The translations under genes were made by a program, and so were the position numbers. Shown one piece after another: positions 10,188-21,608 of a stretch of 64,000 nt of DNA. The notes below the pieces were generated by a model. It was not told where the DNA came from. It was given only the letters and a program-made list of their open reading frames with translations, and ran no database searches. This DNA is from Atherix ibis (taxonomy: Eukaryota > Arthropoda > Insecta > Diptera > Athericidae), in the NCBI GenBank assembly GCA_958298945.1, contig OY282606.1:51473920-51537919 (forward strand). Direction: 5' to 3'. Each line of letters begins with the position of its first letter. Positions within the stretch are counted from its first letter, which is position 1.

Positions 10188-11132
10188 TTAAGTTCTGAAT
10201 AAAACGTCATTCAAATGGCCTCTACGACTTCTTTTGCAGGAACGAATTCGGTGAACCCAATTTTCGAGCACTTTTTCCGCTAAATCAAATCGTATGTCAT
10301 GGATAGCACGTTCAATATTGACTTCTAAAGCTTGAAGAGAATCTGGTTTATTGGTAAAGACCAATGACTTCAAATAACCCCACAAGAAATAGTCTAATGG
10401 TGTTAAATCACAACTTCTTGGAGGCCATTTAATGTCACAATTTCTTGAAATAATCGAATCTCCAAACTTTTCTCGCAATAATTCGGTTGTTGGACGTGCT
10501 GTGTGGCACGTAGCCCCGTTTTGTTGGAACCAGATGTTATCAAGGTTAACTTCTTCCAATTTCGGCCATAAAAAGTTGGTTATCATCGATCTATACCGCT
10601 CCGCATTGACAGTAACGGTGTAACCAGCTTCATTTCGAAAGAAGTACGGACCGATGATTCCACCACAGACCAAAAACTACACCAAACTGTCAATTTAGGT
10701 GAATATAATGGGTGTTCATGAATAATTTGTGGATTTTCTTCGCATCAGAATCGACAGTTTTGTTTATTGACCACACCACTCAGATGAAAGTGAGCCTCAT
10801 CGGAGAAGATGATTTTCTTAAAAAAATCGTTATTGTTTTCATTTACAGTGGATGCAAGCCTAAATCCTTTCTGAAAATCCGTCAGGTTGTGGTTTGAGAC
10901 GATCTCAAATCTTGAGAACGTTTTGGAAACGATAAATTGCGGTCTTCAGCAACACTTGCCTGAACGGCAGCAATATTTTCATATTTGTCTTATTGTCACT
11001 TGAACATTATGTAAAGAAAATGTTCGCTCAAAATTTTTAACAATTCGACGAATAGCGAGCACAGTTGAACGATTATTACGACCATAAAATGGCAAAAGCG
11101 CACGAAAAGTTGCAATTGTAGAACGATTTAAA
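10188..11132 (-). pseudogene. DD41D-type transposase pseudogene
   Basis: Minus strand. The N-terminal part reads RALLPFYGRNNRSTVLAIRR and ERTFSLHNV near 11010-11120. The first catalytic motif, IIFSDEAHFHLSGVVNKQN, falls near 10760-10830 in a second frame. A 161-residue open frame at 10673-10188 then carries VCGGIIGPYFFRNEAG, RYRSMITNFLWPKLEE, FQQNGATCHTA, WPPRSCDLTPLDYFLWG and the end SRRGHLNDVLF. The second catalytic Asp is replaced by Asn (FQQN, codon AAC). Counting from that position to the Asp of PLDYF leaves 41 residues between them, hence DD41D type. Frameshifts separate the three parts, and no terminal inverted repeats were recognised. Its reading frame is unusually long for a dead copy. 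Confidence 0.85.
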
Positions 11133-13319
11133 AAAAAAAAGACAGATCATGACATATTACAAATGGCCGAAACGTCACTTAGAAAGCATATCACTCTTAT
11201 TGGAGAACCCTATACAAGTCTGGCTAGCAATGAAACAGTTTATCGAACAAAATTATAGCAAAAAAGTGACTGACGCAAATCGGAGTTATTTTAAAAATTA
11301 TTATTAATAAATTTATAATCCAATACAATCGAAAAAAATGTAAAAAAAAATGTCCATACTTTTATTTCGTACATTTGTATGGAATAAGATAACTTTTAAA
11401 AAAATTCCCACTGAATATAAGCAAAAAAACTATTATTTGAATCAAAAGAAAGTAAAATATATTAATTATATTTAATAGCTTTAAAATCAGGGTGGGGTTA
11501 TATTAAGTTTCTTTATATGATAAAACCATTAATATAATCCCACCTTTACTTTAAAGCAATTAAATGTCATTAAAAATGCAAAGAAAAAATGAGTATTTAT
11601 GGAAATTGAAAGAGTAAAGATGGAAATATTTTTTTTGATAAACTGTAACATTTATTGGCAAGCCTACAATCGCTCACAACAACTATACGGAAAATTAATT
11701 TTACTTCCTACCTGAATATTTATATTTTAATATTTTGTACGGTTGGATGGATACGTGGTTATTGTGTGCACGCATTGGTTTTATTCCGAAGGCCAATCCA
11801 GTTTTGGCATCATTACTACTACTACTAATCATATAATATTAATGCAATGCCGATGTTCGTTAGCTTGCTGAAGGTAGGGTCGAGCAAGGCGGTAAGAAGA
11901 CATTCGGACCTCCCAAAATGAAAATGGCTTCGTTATTGATCTTCGAATGTGATACAGCAGCCATTATCGTGATTTATTCAGTATGCCGTTTCAGTTTAGG
12001 TGAGCAAAGGCTATTCGACCCGAATGTGCACGTCTCTTTCAGGCCGACCGTATGGCAAAAGTTGTTCTGAACTGACATTGTCTGCGCCGAACAGAGCTTA
12101 AAAGGGAAATTGAATAAAAGAAAAACAGAGAAAAGCTCAAAAAGTTTTTTTTTCTACAGAGACTGGAGCAAACAATACCATTAACAGAAGATATGATGAG
12201 AAACGGGTAGAGGAGAACGAACGCCCACGGGCCTAACCCTTTACATTGTGGGTTCTACCCCTACCACTACCTAAATATGCAAACTCATCAATGTTTTCGG
12301 ATAATTAATTTTGTTTTTATCAAACCTACTATCGACTACCAAACAATAACCACTCACTCACTGGCTTTGACTACCTTTCGAAAAATGAATTTTTTTTCTT
12401 CTTTTCTGCGATATGTTACGTTGTGTTTGTTCTATGCGAAAAATATAGTGTTTTTAATATGGTATATGTGTGTATTTTGTGGCCACAAATTATTTTAATT
12501 GAATTAACCGAAAATTTAATTTAATTACACATTAATTAAAAATTACATAAAACGACTAAAAATAATCGTAAATATTCGATATATTTTCAATTTTATTATC
12601 ATTTTTAAAAATATTTTCTTTCTGTATAAATTTAATGGGGAACGTTTTTAATGGAAAATTAACTACTTGAAAAGGTATTGCCTTATTTTGTGATTTTTTA
12701 TAATAATATAATTTATTAATTGAGGATTAAAGTTTGGTATTTGTTAAACGGGACTTTTCGAAACTTTTAGTAAGTTTGTTCCTAAATTGTTTTTTCTTTG
12801 TTTAATATAAAATTTAAAAAGCCCTAAAACAAATTGTTTATTATATTTATATTTATTAATAATAAAGTTTGTAAACTTTTACTTTTTCTTTTCGATTTTA
12901 ATAAAAAACAAAAATTGTTATTTTTTAATTGTTTTAAGAAATTAATTGCTATTAGATTTTGGTTGAAGAATTATTTGATAAAACCTTGGTTTATAAATTT
13001 ATTATAAGGTCTTAGGAAAGAAATGAATATTTGAGATTTAGGCATAAAGCTAGTATTTTTTGAGGCTGTGGAATATCTTAATAAAAGATAATTTAACGTT
13101 TGGAATTTTAGGATAAATTTATTAATTTTTGCCTTACTGGAAACTCTGAGACAATACAATTATAAAAAGATAATTAATAACGATCTATTTTTAAAAGATT
13201 GTAGTAATAAGCTAATTATGATGGGACCTTGATAAATGACTACTATTTTAACGCTTTCGTTATTCTATAGTCTTAGAATATAAAACTAATGCGTTTTAGC
13301 CTTTGTTAAATAATATATA
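11133..13319. other. Intergenic DNA with a hairpin and a GC-richer island
   Basis: A 36-bp-arm imperfect palindrome is listed at 11471-11564. From about 11740 to 12260 the base composition is clearly more balanced and the complexity higher than the surroundings, which is where a promoter or exon might be sought; no frame or motif convinced me. The rest is AT-rich. Confidence 0.5.
11471..11564. repeat. Imperfect palindrome, 36-bp arms, 22-base loop
   Basis: The left arm 11471-11506 and right arm 11529-11564 are inverse copies at 31 of 36 positions. Transcribed from either strand this gives a hairpin of about 94 nt. It could be a small foldback/MITE element or a precursor-like hairpin RNA. There is no coding content. 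Confidence 0.75.
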
Positions 13320-14554
13320 CCAGGTCTGTTTAAAAAGTATCACCAATTTTGTGTTTTCTTTTCAAAAATAATATATTTATTCATGAATATCTATTTTGTC
13401 CCCTTCAAAGTAATCCCCACCAGATATTATACATTTGTGCCAACGTTTTTTCCAATCCGCGAAGCACTTAAAAAAATCATTTGGTCAGCTCCTCCTTCGA
13501 TGCCGACTTTATCTCCTTAATCGGGGCGTGCCGTTATCCTATTTTGAGGCTCGTCAGTTTCGCAAACAAGAAAAAGTCAAAGGTGGCCAAATCTGAGGAA
13601 TACGGTGGCTGCGGCATAATTAGTGTGTTGTTTTTGGCCAAAAATGGCAAAAGCCAATTTTTGTTATTCCACAAATCCGGCCGTTTCTTGTGGATTGCTT
13701 CGCACAACTTGCAGGTAATATTCCTTATTGACCGTTCTACCCTGTGGTAAGAACTCATGATACACCACCCTGCTTCAATTGAAGAAAACTGTAAGCACAA
13801 CCTTCACATTCGACCGAACTTGGCGCGCTTTTTTCGGTCTTGGCTTGTGCGGCAGCTTCCATTGGGTTGATTGAGCTTTGGTTTCTACGTCATAATCATA
13901 AACCCATGATTCGTCACTAGTTATGAACTTTTGGGGGTCGTCGCGGACAGAGTCCAACAGCTCCTTAGCAATGTTAATACGATGCTGTTTTTGCTCGAAA
14001 TTGAGCAATTTTGGTACGAATTTCGAGGCGACCCGTCTCACGACCGAATCATTGGTAAAAGTCGAATGACACGATCCAATCGATATGTTTAAGTCCTCAG
14101 CAACTTCTCTAACAGTGATTCGACGATTGGCCAATAATATTTTCTTCACTTCATCAATGCTCGGGCGTCCGGCACGCTTTTCGTCGTTCACATCTTCTCG
14201 GTCCTCTGAGAACATTTTGTACCACCGATAAACGTTGCTTCGGTTCAAGGTAGCTTCACCATATGCCACAGTCAACATTCGGAATAGGTTTGCCCAATTA
14301 ATTTATTTTATTTCACACAAAATATGATACAGATTCTTTGATCGATTTTTTTGGAATGGGCAAAAATTAAAGACGAGCCAAAACAAGTGCAAGCAAAGCA
14401 GTTGTCAAAAATTAACTGAACATTCAAAATGGTACGAACTTGTCGGCATAAGTGAGAGACATGAGTACCAATATAACGCCATAAAAAAATCGAAAATCGA
14501 ATATCCGTAAACCGTAGAAATTCAAAATTCGCGATACTTTTTGAAGAAACCTCG
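13320..14554 (-). mobile_element. mariner-A copy 3, both ends and TA flanks
   Basis: The left end starts CCAGGTCTGTTTAAAAAGTA at 13320, preceded by TA. The right end closes with CTTTTTGAAGAAACCTCG at 14554, followed by TA. Both ends have drifted from copy 2. The leader at about 14350-14520 is shared with copies 1, 2, 4 and 5. Confidence 0.93.
13377..14346 (-). pseudogene. mariner-A transposase pseudogene (copy 3)
   Basis: The start codon position (14346) is ATC rather than ATG, followed by DQRICI. An open stretch from 14278 to 13775 holds MLTVAYGEATLNRSNVYRWYKM (first HTH region), DEKRAGRPS, the second HTH (VKKILLANRRITVREVAEDL), FVPKLLNFEQKQHR and the first catalytic motif as TSDESWVYDYD (usual form TGDES). 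The second catalytic segment is deleted: NKNWLLP joins FLAKNN exactly as in copy 2. The third motif is PYSSDLATFDFFLF. C-terminal codons after 13560 are scrambled. It cannot encode an active enzyme. Confidence 0.9.
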
Positions 14555-15349
14555 TATTTAGGTATAAGAACAATTATTTTTGCAGATTTCCTATAAAAAA
14601 TTAATTTTTCGATAAAATTGATGACAAAATAAACTGAATTATTTAATAGAGCAAATTACATATTATAAATTATTAGTACACAAACTTGAAAAATTATTAA
14701 TGAAATATTTCTTATTTATCTTAGGTTTTAATGATATTATGAGTATATGAGACTGGAAATACTACCATTAAATTTTCAAATTTCAACTGATTAACAATTT
14801 TGATTTTTTAATATTAAGCTTTAGAGTATTAAAATTTTGATTACGTAGTAATAAATGACTGAAATTTATTTTGGAAGCAAATAAAAATTAATTAACAATC
14901 GATCTGAGCTGGTTTTCTTTCGGTTGCCCTCTTGGCTTACAATCTGTTTTCTCCATTAAGATTGTCATATATTAGAATATGTCCAAACATTGACTACTCG
15001 TATTAGAGGAGGTCCTTTTTTCTTAAAATTATGGAATAATATATTTAATTATGGTTAATTTGTCATTTAGTATTTTTTTTTTAAATTCTTTGTAAAAAAT
15101 TGAGCAAAAATATCAATAAAGAAATTAGTTTCATTCTAGAATTTTGTAGTTTAAACAATTTCCACATAATGCAGGATGGGCCAACTTGGACTAACCGATT
15201 TAAAATGCATATAACTTTTTTTATTTTTGAAATTTTTATTTTTGTTTGCAGATTATAAAGAATTTTATAAAATTGTGTCTTTATATTCAATGCAAGAACA
15301 TGTCAAAATTGTTGAATTTTATTTTTCTTCCCTAGGAGATCTATAGTTA
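14555..15349. other. AT-rich spacer, nothing recognised
   Basis: Poly-T/poly-A runs and short random frames only. Confidence 0.6.
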
Positions 15350-16592
15350 TTGGGTGTATAACTTAAAAATGCGGGATTGACAACAGATGGGATAACTTTT
15401 ACACATGGTTTGTGTTAATAATAGCTCATATGGCATTTTGGAGGTTAAACATCTGTCATTCATTCTCGATTTTTTAACTTTAAACAACAAAGTTTTTTTT
15501 GCTTCAAAAATGTCGAATTTCGTACCAAAAAAGTCCCATTTCCGGAAGTGTTGATTTACTTCAACAAGTGCAGCTGAAGCACATCGATTGCTTACCGAAG
15601 CTTATCCTGAATATGTTCCATTGATTTCAACGTGCAAGAGATGGTTTGTGAGGTTCAGAAGTGGTGATTTTGACACGAAAAACAAAGAACGACCAGGTCA
15701 GCCAAAAAAGTTTGAAGATGAAGATTTGGATGCATTACTCGACGAAGACTGTTGTCGAACTCAAGAAGAAATTGCGAAATCATTGGGAGTCACTCAAGCA
15801 GCCATTTCAAAACGTTTGAAAGCAGCAGGATTCATCCAAAAGCAAGGAAATTGTGTCCCATATGAATTGGAGCCGAGAGACGTTGAAAGGCGATTTTGAA
15901 TGTCCGAAATGTTGCTTGAACGGTAGAAAAAGAAGTCGTTTTTTCGAATCATTACTGGCGACGAAAAATGGACTCATTACGAAAACCCAAAGCGCAAAAA
16001 ATCGTATGTGAAGCCCGGCCAACCAGCCAAATCAACGCCAAAGCCAAATATCCATGGCGCCAAGGTAATGCTCTGTATTTGGTGGGATCAGAAGGGTGTG
16101 ATCTATTATGAGCTATTGAAATCGGACCAGACAATCACAGGCGACCTCTACCGAACACAATTAATCCATTTGAAGCGAGCATTGGCCGAAAAACGCCCGG
16201 AATATGCGACCAGACACGAAGCCATAATTTTTCATCATGACAACGCTCGGCCTCATGTTGCAAGATCGGTTAAAAATTATTTAGAAAACAGTGGCTAGGA
16301 AGTTTTGCCTCACCCGCCTTATAGACCATACCTTGCCCCGTCCGACTACCATTTGTTTAGATCCATGCAAAACGCCCTCACCGGAATACGCTTCACTTCA
16401 GAACCGGGCATCAAAAATTGGCTCGATTCATTCTTGGCCTCAAAACCGGAGCAGTTTTTTTGGCACGGAATCCATATGGGAAAAAGAAGTGGCTTCCGAT
16501 GGACAATACTTTGAATAAAATATATTGTAACAATTTTTCAAAATAAACACTCAAAATTTGCCAAAAATCCCGCATTTTTAAGTAAAAGAAAA
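15350..16592 (+). mobile_element. mariner-E, single copy
   Basis: The left end reads TTGGGTGTATAACTTAAAAA and then TGCGGG. The right end near 16566-16592 begins with the inverse (CCCGCATTTTTAAGT), but the outermost bases are degraded. TA-rich flank. It is the only member of its kind in the window. Confidence 0.88.
15510..16518 (+). pseudogene. mariner-E transposase pseudogene, nearly full length
   Basis: ATG at 15510 (MSNFVPKKSHFRK) and stop at 16518 after GQYFE; about 336 codons, close to the usual 345. The order is HTH1 with AEAHRLLTEAYPEY and WFVRFRSGDFD; HTH2 with LDALLDEDCCRTQEEIAKSL and VTQAAISKRL; then VPYELEP and the catalytic core. All three catalytic Asp are present: TGDEKWTHYENPK near 15957, FHHDNARPHVARS near 16230, and LAPSDYHLF near 16333 (the preceding SPD is mutated to RPY). 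It is broken by an early stop near 15523, a short deletion, a stop near 15897 and single-base shifts. No close sibling is present here; I did not assign a subfamily. Confidence 0.9.
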
Positions 16593-16631
16593 TATCATCA
16601 GCATTTTAGTACTGTTACAGATCCCATTGCA

Positions 16632-16716
16632 AATATTATAAGAACTTTAATAACCCGTTAATTAAAGTTCTTATAAATTGCAAATTTTTGTAATATTATA
16701 AGAACTTTAATAACCC
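16632..16716. repeat. 25-bp exact direct repeats with an inverted copy between
   Basis: AATATTATAAGAACTTTAAT plus AACCC occurs at 16632-16656 and again at 16692-16716. The segment between (16657-16686) contains the inverse, TTAAAGTTCTTATAA. The unit can fold as a stem. Confidence 0.85.
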
Positions 16717-17649
16717 ATTGCAAATATTTGTACGCGCCAAAGTGTCAACAATAATTCATTTGTGTCAACTCCTCGATGTGCTACTTAATTGGGCATCTCC
16801 AGGACATCGCTACGACGCATTTCGAAAAATGTTTCTATACAAAATTCAATTGGCTCAAGCACAACGGCTACAATCTTCTAAAGTCATTCTAACCTAGCTT
16901 ACCCTATAGAACGGATATCCTTAATTTAAAAATACAATACTACGAAAAAAATATCATCTCTTTCTCTAAAAGAAAAAACAAAATTTCTTTCTCTTTATTC
17001 AAAAAATTTACTAAAATAAATAAAATCATCTTTTGTTTAAAAATAATAAAAATTTCTTAAATATTTACAGTCTTATTTTATACAAAGTTGTAAATTTTTG
17101 TGTCACTAAAAAATGAAAAAAAAAACAAAACAGTTATTTAAACAAAACAAAAAAATTGCAATATGCTAACGGGAAAAAACAAAAAATTCAAAAATCTCAA
17201 TACAAATAATCAAACGAGAATTTTTTGTTTTATTTTGTCATAAAAAAGTTTGTATTTTTAAAAAGAAAAATTACCCTGGCAAAAACGCTATAAAAAATAT
17301 GGTAAAAATCTCAAAGGAAAATTATGAAAATATGAAGGAAACCCTTCATAATCCGTTAACGGTATTTCTACCCCATGTTGGTTTTTTGCACTTCCTGCTG
17401 AGCAGATGTACTGACACGTACATTCATATACCCACCTAAGATTAAAATTCGTAAGCAAACTCTTTACATTCTTTCTTACGCAAAATTCAAAAGGAATAAT
17501 AAATAAATATAAGAAAAAGAATACGCAATACCGAAAATTTGTGACCGAGAGACTCTTTTAACAAGAGAGTGGCCATTGCCAAACAAAAAAAATATTCAAC
17601 TCATAAAATCATAAATCATAAAAATTGTGAAAACTAACCCTTACCATAA

Positions 17650-17763
17650 ATGGGCTCCGAGGAAATCCGAAACCTCTGCTTTGAAATGGTACTAGACGAT
17701 GATATCTTTGACAATTCGTTTCATCACAATGGCGACTATAAAACACCCTCCAAATGTGCTTGA
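17650..17763 (+). CDS. Small ORF, 37 codons, unrecognised
   Basis: Reads MGSEEIRNLCFEMVLDDD and ends YKTPSKCA. It is less AT-biased than its surroundings, acidic, and free of the Phe/Lys runs seen in chance frames nearby. There is no homology I recognise. It may be a chance frame, a micropeptide or a first coding exon (a GT occurs after several codons). Low confidence. Confidence 0.18.
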   Translation: MGSEEIRNLCFEMVLDDDIFDNSFHHNGDYKTPSKCA

Positions 17764-18579
17764 AATTCTCTAAATGAGTGCTTTGGGATTTTTTTTTATA
17801 TCTTTTGCGTTTGATTTGTAAAATTGTCCAGTGCTAGAACAATGGCTAGATGAATAGATGACTGAATGGACGGATGGCATAATGCCGTTACACTCCTTTC
17901 AACTAGGTCCACCAACACTCCTGCTCGGATCCTTTTTGACTCAATCCGGCAAATTTGATTTTGTTCAATTTTATTTTTCTCTGTTAATTCAAAATGATTC
18001 CATCGAAGAGGTTTATGGGACATCGGTTCTGTCTCTCTCTGTGGTTGGTGGCGGTGGAACTGAGAGTATTTTGTTTTATGGCCGTGTTTTTACTAACTGT
18101 TTGCTGTTGTAAAATGTCATAAAATTTGATAGTCGACCATCAGCAATAAATACTCGCACATGAGAACAATTCCAGAGGAGATCATGTCAATTGTTTTGAC
18201 TCGGAGAGATACAAAAAAAAAGAAAAATTATTACAATTTTTTTATGTATTTTACTGAATATTGTTATTGTACATTTACAGAGAGAGGCATGTGTTAATTT
18301 GCACAGGACTCTTCTGCATTCAATTTTACTTTTTTTTCAAACGAAATTTTTCGTTATATTTTCTTTTTTCTTTTGGTGGTTTTTATACTTTCTGTTATTT
18401 GGATTTTATTATATAGTTTCTGAACCGTATTGAAATTATAATATTGCTAAAGTCGACAGGAATTGGATTAAGTTAAAATCTGTTTGATTTTTACTTGTAT
18501 TGTTATAGTGATAAAATTGGAAATAGGCAATGGGATGGGGAGATATGTATTGTGGATTTGAATAGGGTATCATCCAATC

Positions 18580-19838
18580 GAATTAATGACATTTACTATA
18601 CCGCTGTTTTGTCATAGATGGCGTGAGTGAGCGTATTAAGCTACTATGGGCACGCCATACTTTTTTTTTATGAGTTTGACATCTGTCAACCATTAATCAG
18701 TGCACATTGTCGGCAATTTTATACAACAGCATACATTTTTCCTTTGGTAATCATGTCTAGTTTTGTGCCAGAAAAAGAGCATCTGCGGGAATTTGAAGAA
18801 TTCGTCTGCCGAATCACATCGAATGCTTATGTAGGCCTAGGTGACATCGGAAACAACGTGACAAAATTAGTTTCGTCGGTTCAAAGACGACAATTTTGAC
18901 TTGTGGGACAAGAAACGTGAAAATCGGCCAAGGAAGGTTGAGGACCATCAATTGCAGGCTCTTTTGGACGAAGACGATAACCAATCGTAAAAAATGCTCA
19001 CGGAGCAATTGGGTGTTACTCAACCAGCCATTTTCATGCGTCTGCGTACCATGGGGAAGATTGAAAAGATTAGAAAATGGGTGCCGCATGAATTGAACGA
19101 TAGGCAGATGGAGTGACGCCACTCATGCGAAATCTTGCTCGCCAGACAAAAAAGAAAGTCATTCCGGAATCGGATTGTGATAGGCGATGAAAAGTGGATA
19201 TATTTTGAGAATCCTAAATGCAAGAAATCGTGGGTTGATCCCGGCCAACCATCAACATCTTCCCCAAAACCAAATTGCTTCGGACGGAAGACGATGCTTT
19301 GCGTTTGGTGGGATCAGCAGGGTATCGTTTACTATGAGATGTTGGAACTTGGTGAAACTGTCAATGCCCACTACTACCACCAACAACTGATCAAATTGTA
19401 CCGTGCTCTGCGTGAAAAAGAACAGATTATCAACCAAGACATGACAAATTGATTTTCCTCCAAGACAACGTACTATCGCATACTTCAAAAATGGTCTGAA
19501 ACTACTTGGAGACACTCAACTTGGAAGTAAAACTCCGCCCCGCTTATTTATCAGATCTGACCCCTTCCGACTACCACCTGTTTTCGTCGATGGGCCACAC
19601 GCTCGCTGAGCAGCACTTCCATTCTTACCAACACGTCCGAAAATGGCTTGATGAGTGGTTTGCCTCGAAAGAGAAGGCATTTTTTTGGCGTGGTATCCAC
19701 AAATTACTCGAGAGATGTGCAAAATGTGTAGCTAGCGAAAGGTAAGTACTTTGAATAAATTTGTTTTTACTTTCTATGAAAAAAAACATGTTTTTTTTTA
19801 ACTAAAAAACACCGGATTTAAGCTTATACATCTGGTAG
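18580..19838 (+). mobile_element. mariner-C copy 1 (Mos1-like)
   Basis: The right end reads CACCGGATTTAAGCTTATAC followed by ATCTGGTAG, the inverse of the family end CCAGGTGTATAAGCTTAAAT. The left outer 20 bp are degraded, but CCGCTGTTTTGTCATAGATG and the leader match the six sibling copies. Confidence 0.92.
18753..19758 (+). pseudogene. mariner-C transposase pseudogene (copy 1)
   Basis: ATG 18753 (MSSFVPEKEHLRE) to stop 19758 (GKYFE). It resembles Mos1 throughout (about 345 residues in that family). A 20-bp deletion at about 18790, shared with copies 2 and 6, shifts the frame into FEEFVCRITSNAY. Later parts are HTH2 (KMLTEQLGVTQPAI), WVPHELNDRQM, the first motif IGDEKWIYFENPK, the second as LQDNVLSHTSKM (Asp kept) and the third as LTPSDYHLFSSM (Asp kept). 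Further stops lie near 18988 and 19117. All catalytic Asp survive but the frame does not. Confidence 0.92.
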
Positions 19839-21459
19839 GTTTGCTAAATGGTTTGGGATATTTTTCTGACCTTCAAAAACAGCTGCTTCAAAAGAATGCA
19901 TTTTGAAATTCATTATTTTGTATATTGAAAATTTATTTTTCTATGCAAAAATCGCCATTATTTCTATGAGAATTAAAAATTTGTTTGAATTAACCCCTCC
20001 CAGTCTCTCGTAACGAAACTATCTTCTACATTTGCAATCATTAGTCCATGTCCCTCTCTTCACTGGAAAATACAAAAGAGATTCAGTTGATAATATGCCA
20101 ACAGTCATTACACTTTATCAATAATGCTTTGAGCGCTGATAAAGATAAATTCATGCCTAACTCTCCAATAGCATGTCTACTACAACTCAAGAAAAGATTG
20201 GCAATTTCTCCTTTTTAAAAAGCCATTTTATAAATGAATAGATACGTGTCTGATGTCGTTAATGTCACCACTTAAATGCCGATTCCTTTTATAAATGTAC
20301 CTAGGCTAACAAGGCCATCAAATCTTGTAGATGAAGAGCAATCTACGTAGTATATTGTGTGGCTGTATAATCTGCTTTTGTATATCGTTCTATACTCGTC
20401 TATGAAATCATATTGTATATCTCTAACCTACCTACAAAGCTAGATTACTACGGATAAATTTCTAAAGTACCTTCTGAGAGCAATGTATCTGCAGATATAA
20501 AACTGCAATCCGATGAGGAAGAGAAAAGCAATTTGCAATAAACTCTAATTCTACATTTTCCTGGTTGCCATTTTACTAGTGAATCTACAGAAATGGTATG
20601 TTTATACGACGATATGGACAGATTCAATCTTTGTTAGGGACAATATATGAGCACATATTCCTGTAGGTCTACATTCTATATAGTAGTCGCCGTTTAGATA
20701 TGGTGAGTGTGATCTGAAATATTTTTAGCCGTCGTCCATGGTATCCTAATTGTGGTTTTTAGTTTTTGAATATTGTAAATTTGGGATGGTAGCACCCCTT
20801 GCCCCTTTTCTGCTTCTGTCATTTTGAACATGCGAATGTTTTGTGGTAACTCGTATACTATGGACACTTCCGAACAATTATTTGGACACTTCTGCCTTAG
20901 AGGTAAACCGTATCCACCAAAATAGGTGCATGTTTTGTGCGCTTCGACTGGTCTCCAAAAGTTAGGAGGTGGGTATTCCCCTTTAAATAATAGTCACCTA
21001 AAATGCCTATAAACTTCGATAATGGCCAAATAATGTTCAAATAACATACATGTGTTCATTTTGTGTTCAACCAAATGGTGATTCTATAGAAATTGGTGGC
21101 GCTTCCGAACCGATTCCAGTGCTATCCGCATCGGGATTAAAACGATTTTCAATCTAAATTGTGGTAGTAATCTAGGGTGAAACTGTTAATTTGGTTTTGG
21201 AATGCAGTGAATTGCATCTGATAATTGAGAAAGAAGAGATGGAGAAAGGTTATAGTAAACAGAAAGGGGAAAGGAAAGAGAATTGCAACCATTGCAACTG
21301 ATCACACATTTTATGCAAGTCAATAGAATTTTATTCGCAAATTTGCAATCAAATGCAATTAAATGGGTAAAAGAGACTAGAAAAAGGGAAAAAAAGGAGT
21401 GATTTGTATAAAAATCAATAAGAAAAAGGATTGTAACAAAAAATGTAAGTGTACTAATT
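19839..21459. other. Intergenic DNA, no gene seen
   Basis: Moderately complex sequence from about 20000 to 21250 without a frame longer than chance or any TE motif I recognise. Confidence 0.5.
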
Positions 21460-21526
21460 CCAGGTGTATAAGCTTTAATCCGCGGTTTTTTTAGTCAAAA
21501 AAAATATGTTTTTTTTCATAGAAAGC

Positions 21527-21608
21527 AAAAAACAAATTTATTCAAAGTATTTTTTACTATACGTGTACTTTAGTATAGTAAAAAATACTTTGAATAAATT
21601 TGTTTTTT
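21527..21608. repeat. Perfect 35-bp-arm hairpin inside mariner-C copy 2
   Basis: The arm 21527-21561 is the exact inverse of 21574-21608, with a 12-base loop. The right arm includes the mariner 3' segment TACTTTGAATAAATTTG in inverted orientation, so the palindrome arose by an inverted copy of the element's own 3' end. Confidence 0.9.

Larger units (their letters stand above)
16593..18579. other. Intergenic DNA with short direct/inverted repeats and a small ORF
   Basis: A repeat cluster at 16632-16716 and a 37-codon ORF at 17650-17763 are listed separately. The rest is AT-rich; around 17850-18110 composition is more balanced but no gene was recognised. Confidence 0.5.

Noticed and set aside
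13481..13750. 89-codon plus-strand frame ending in GIISVLFLAKNGKSQF
   Set aside because: Antisense of mariner-A transposase; the same antisense peptide occurs in several copies because the DNA is shared.
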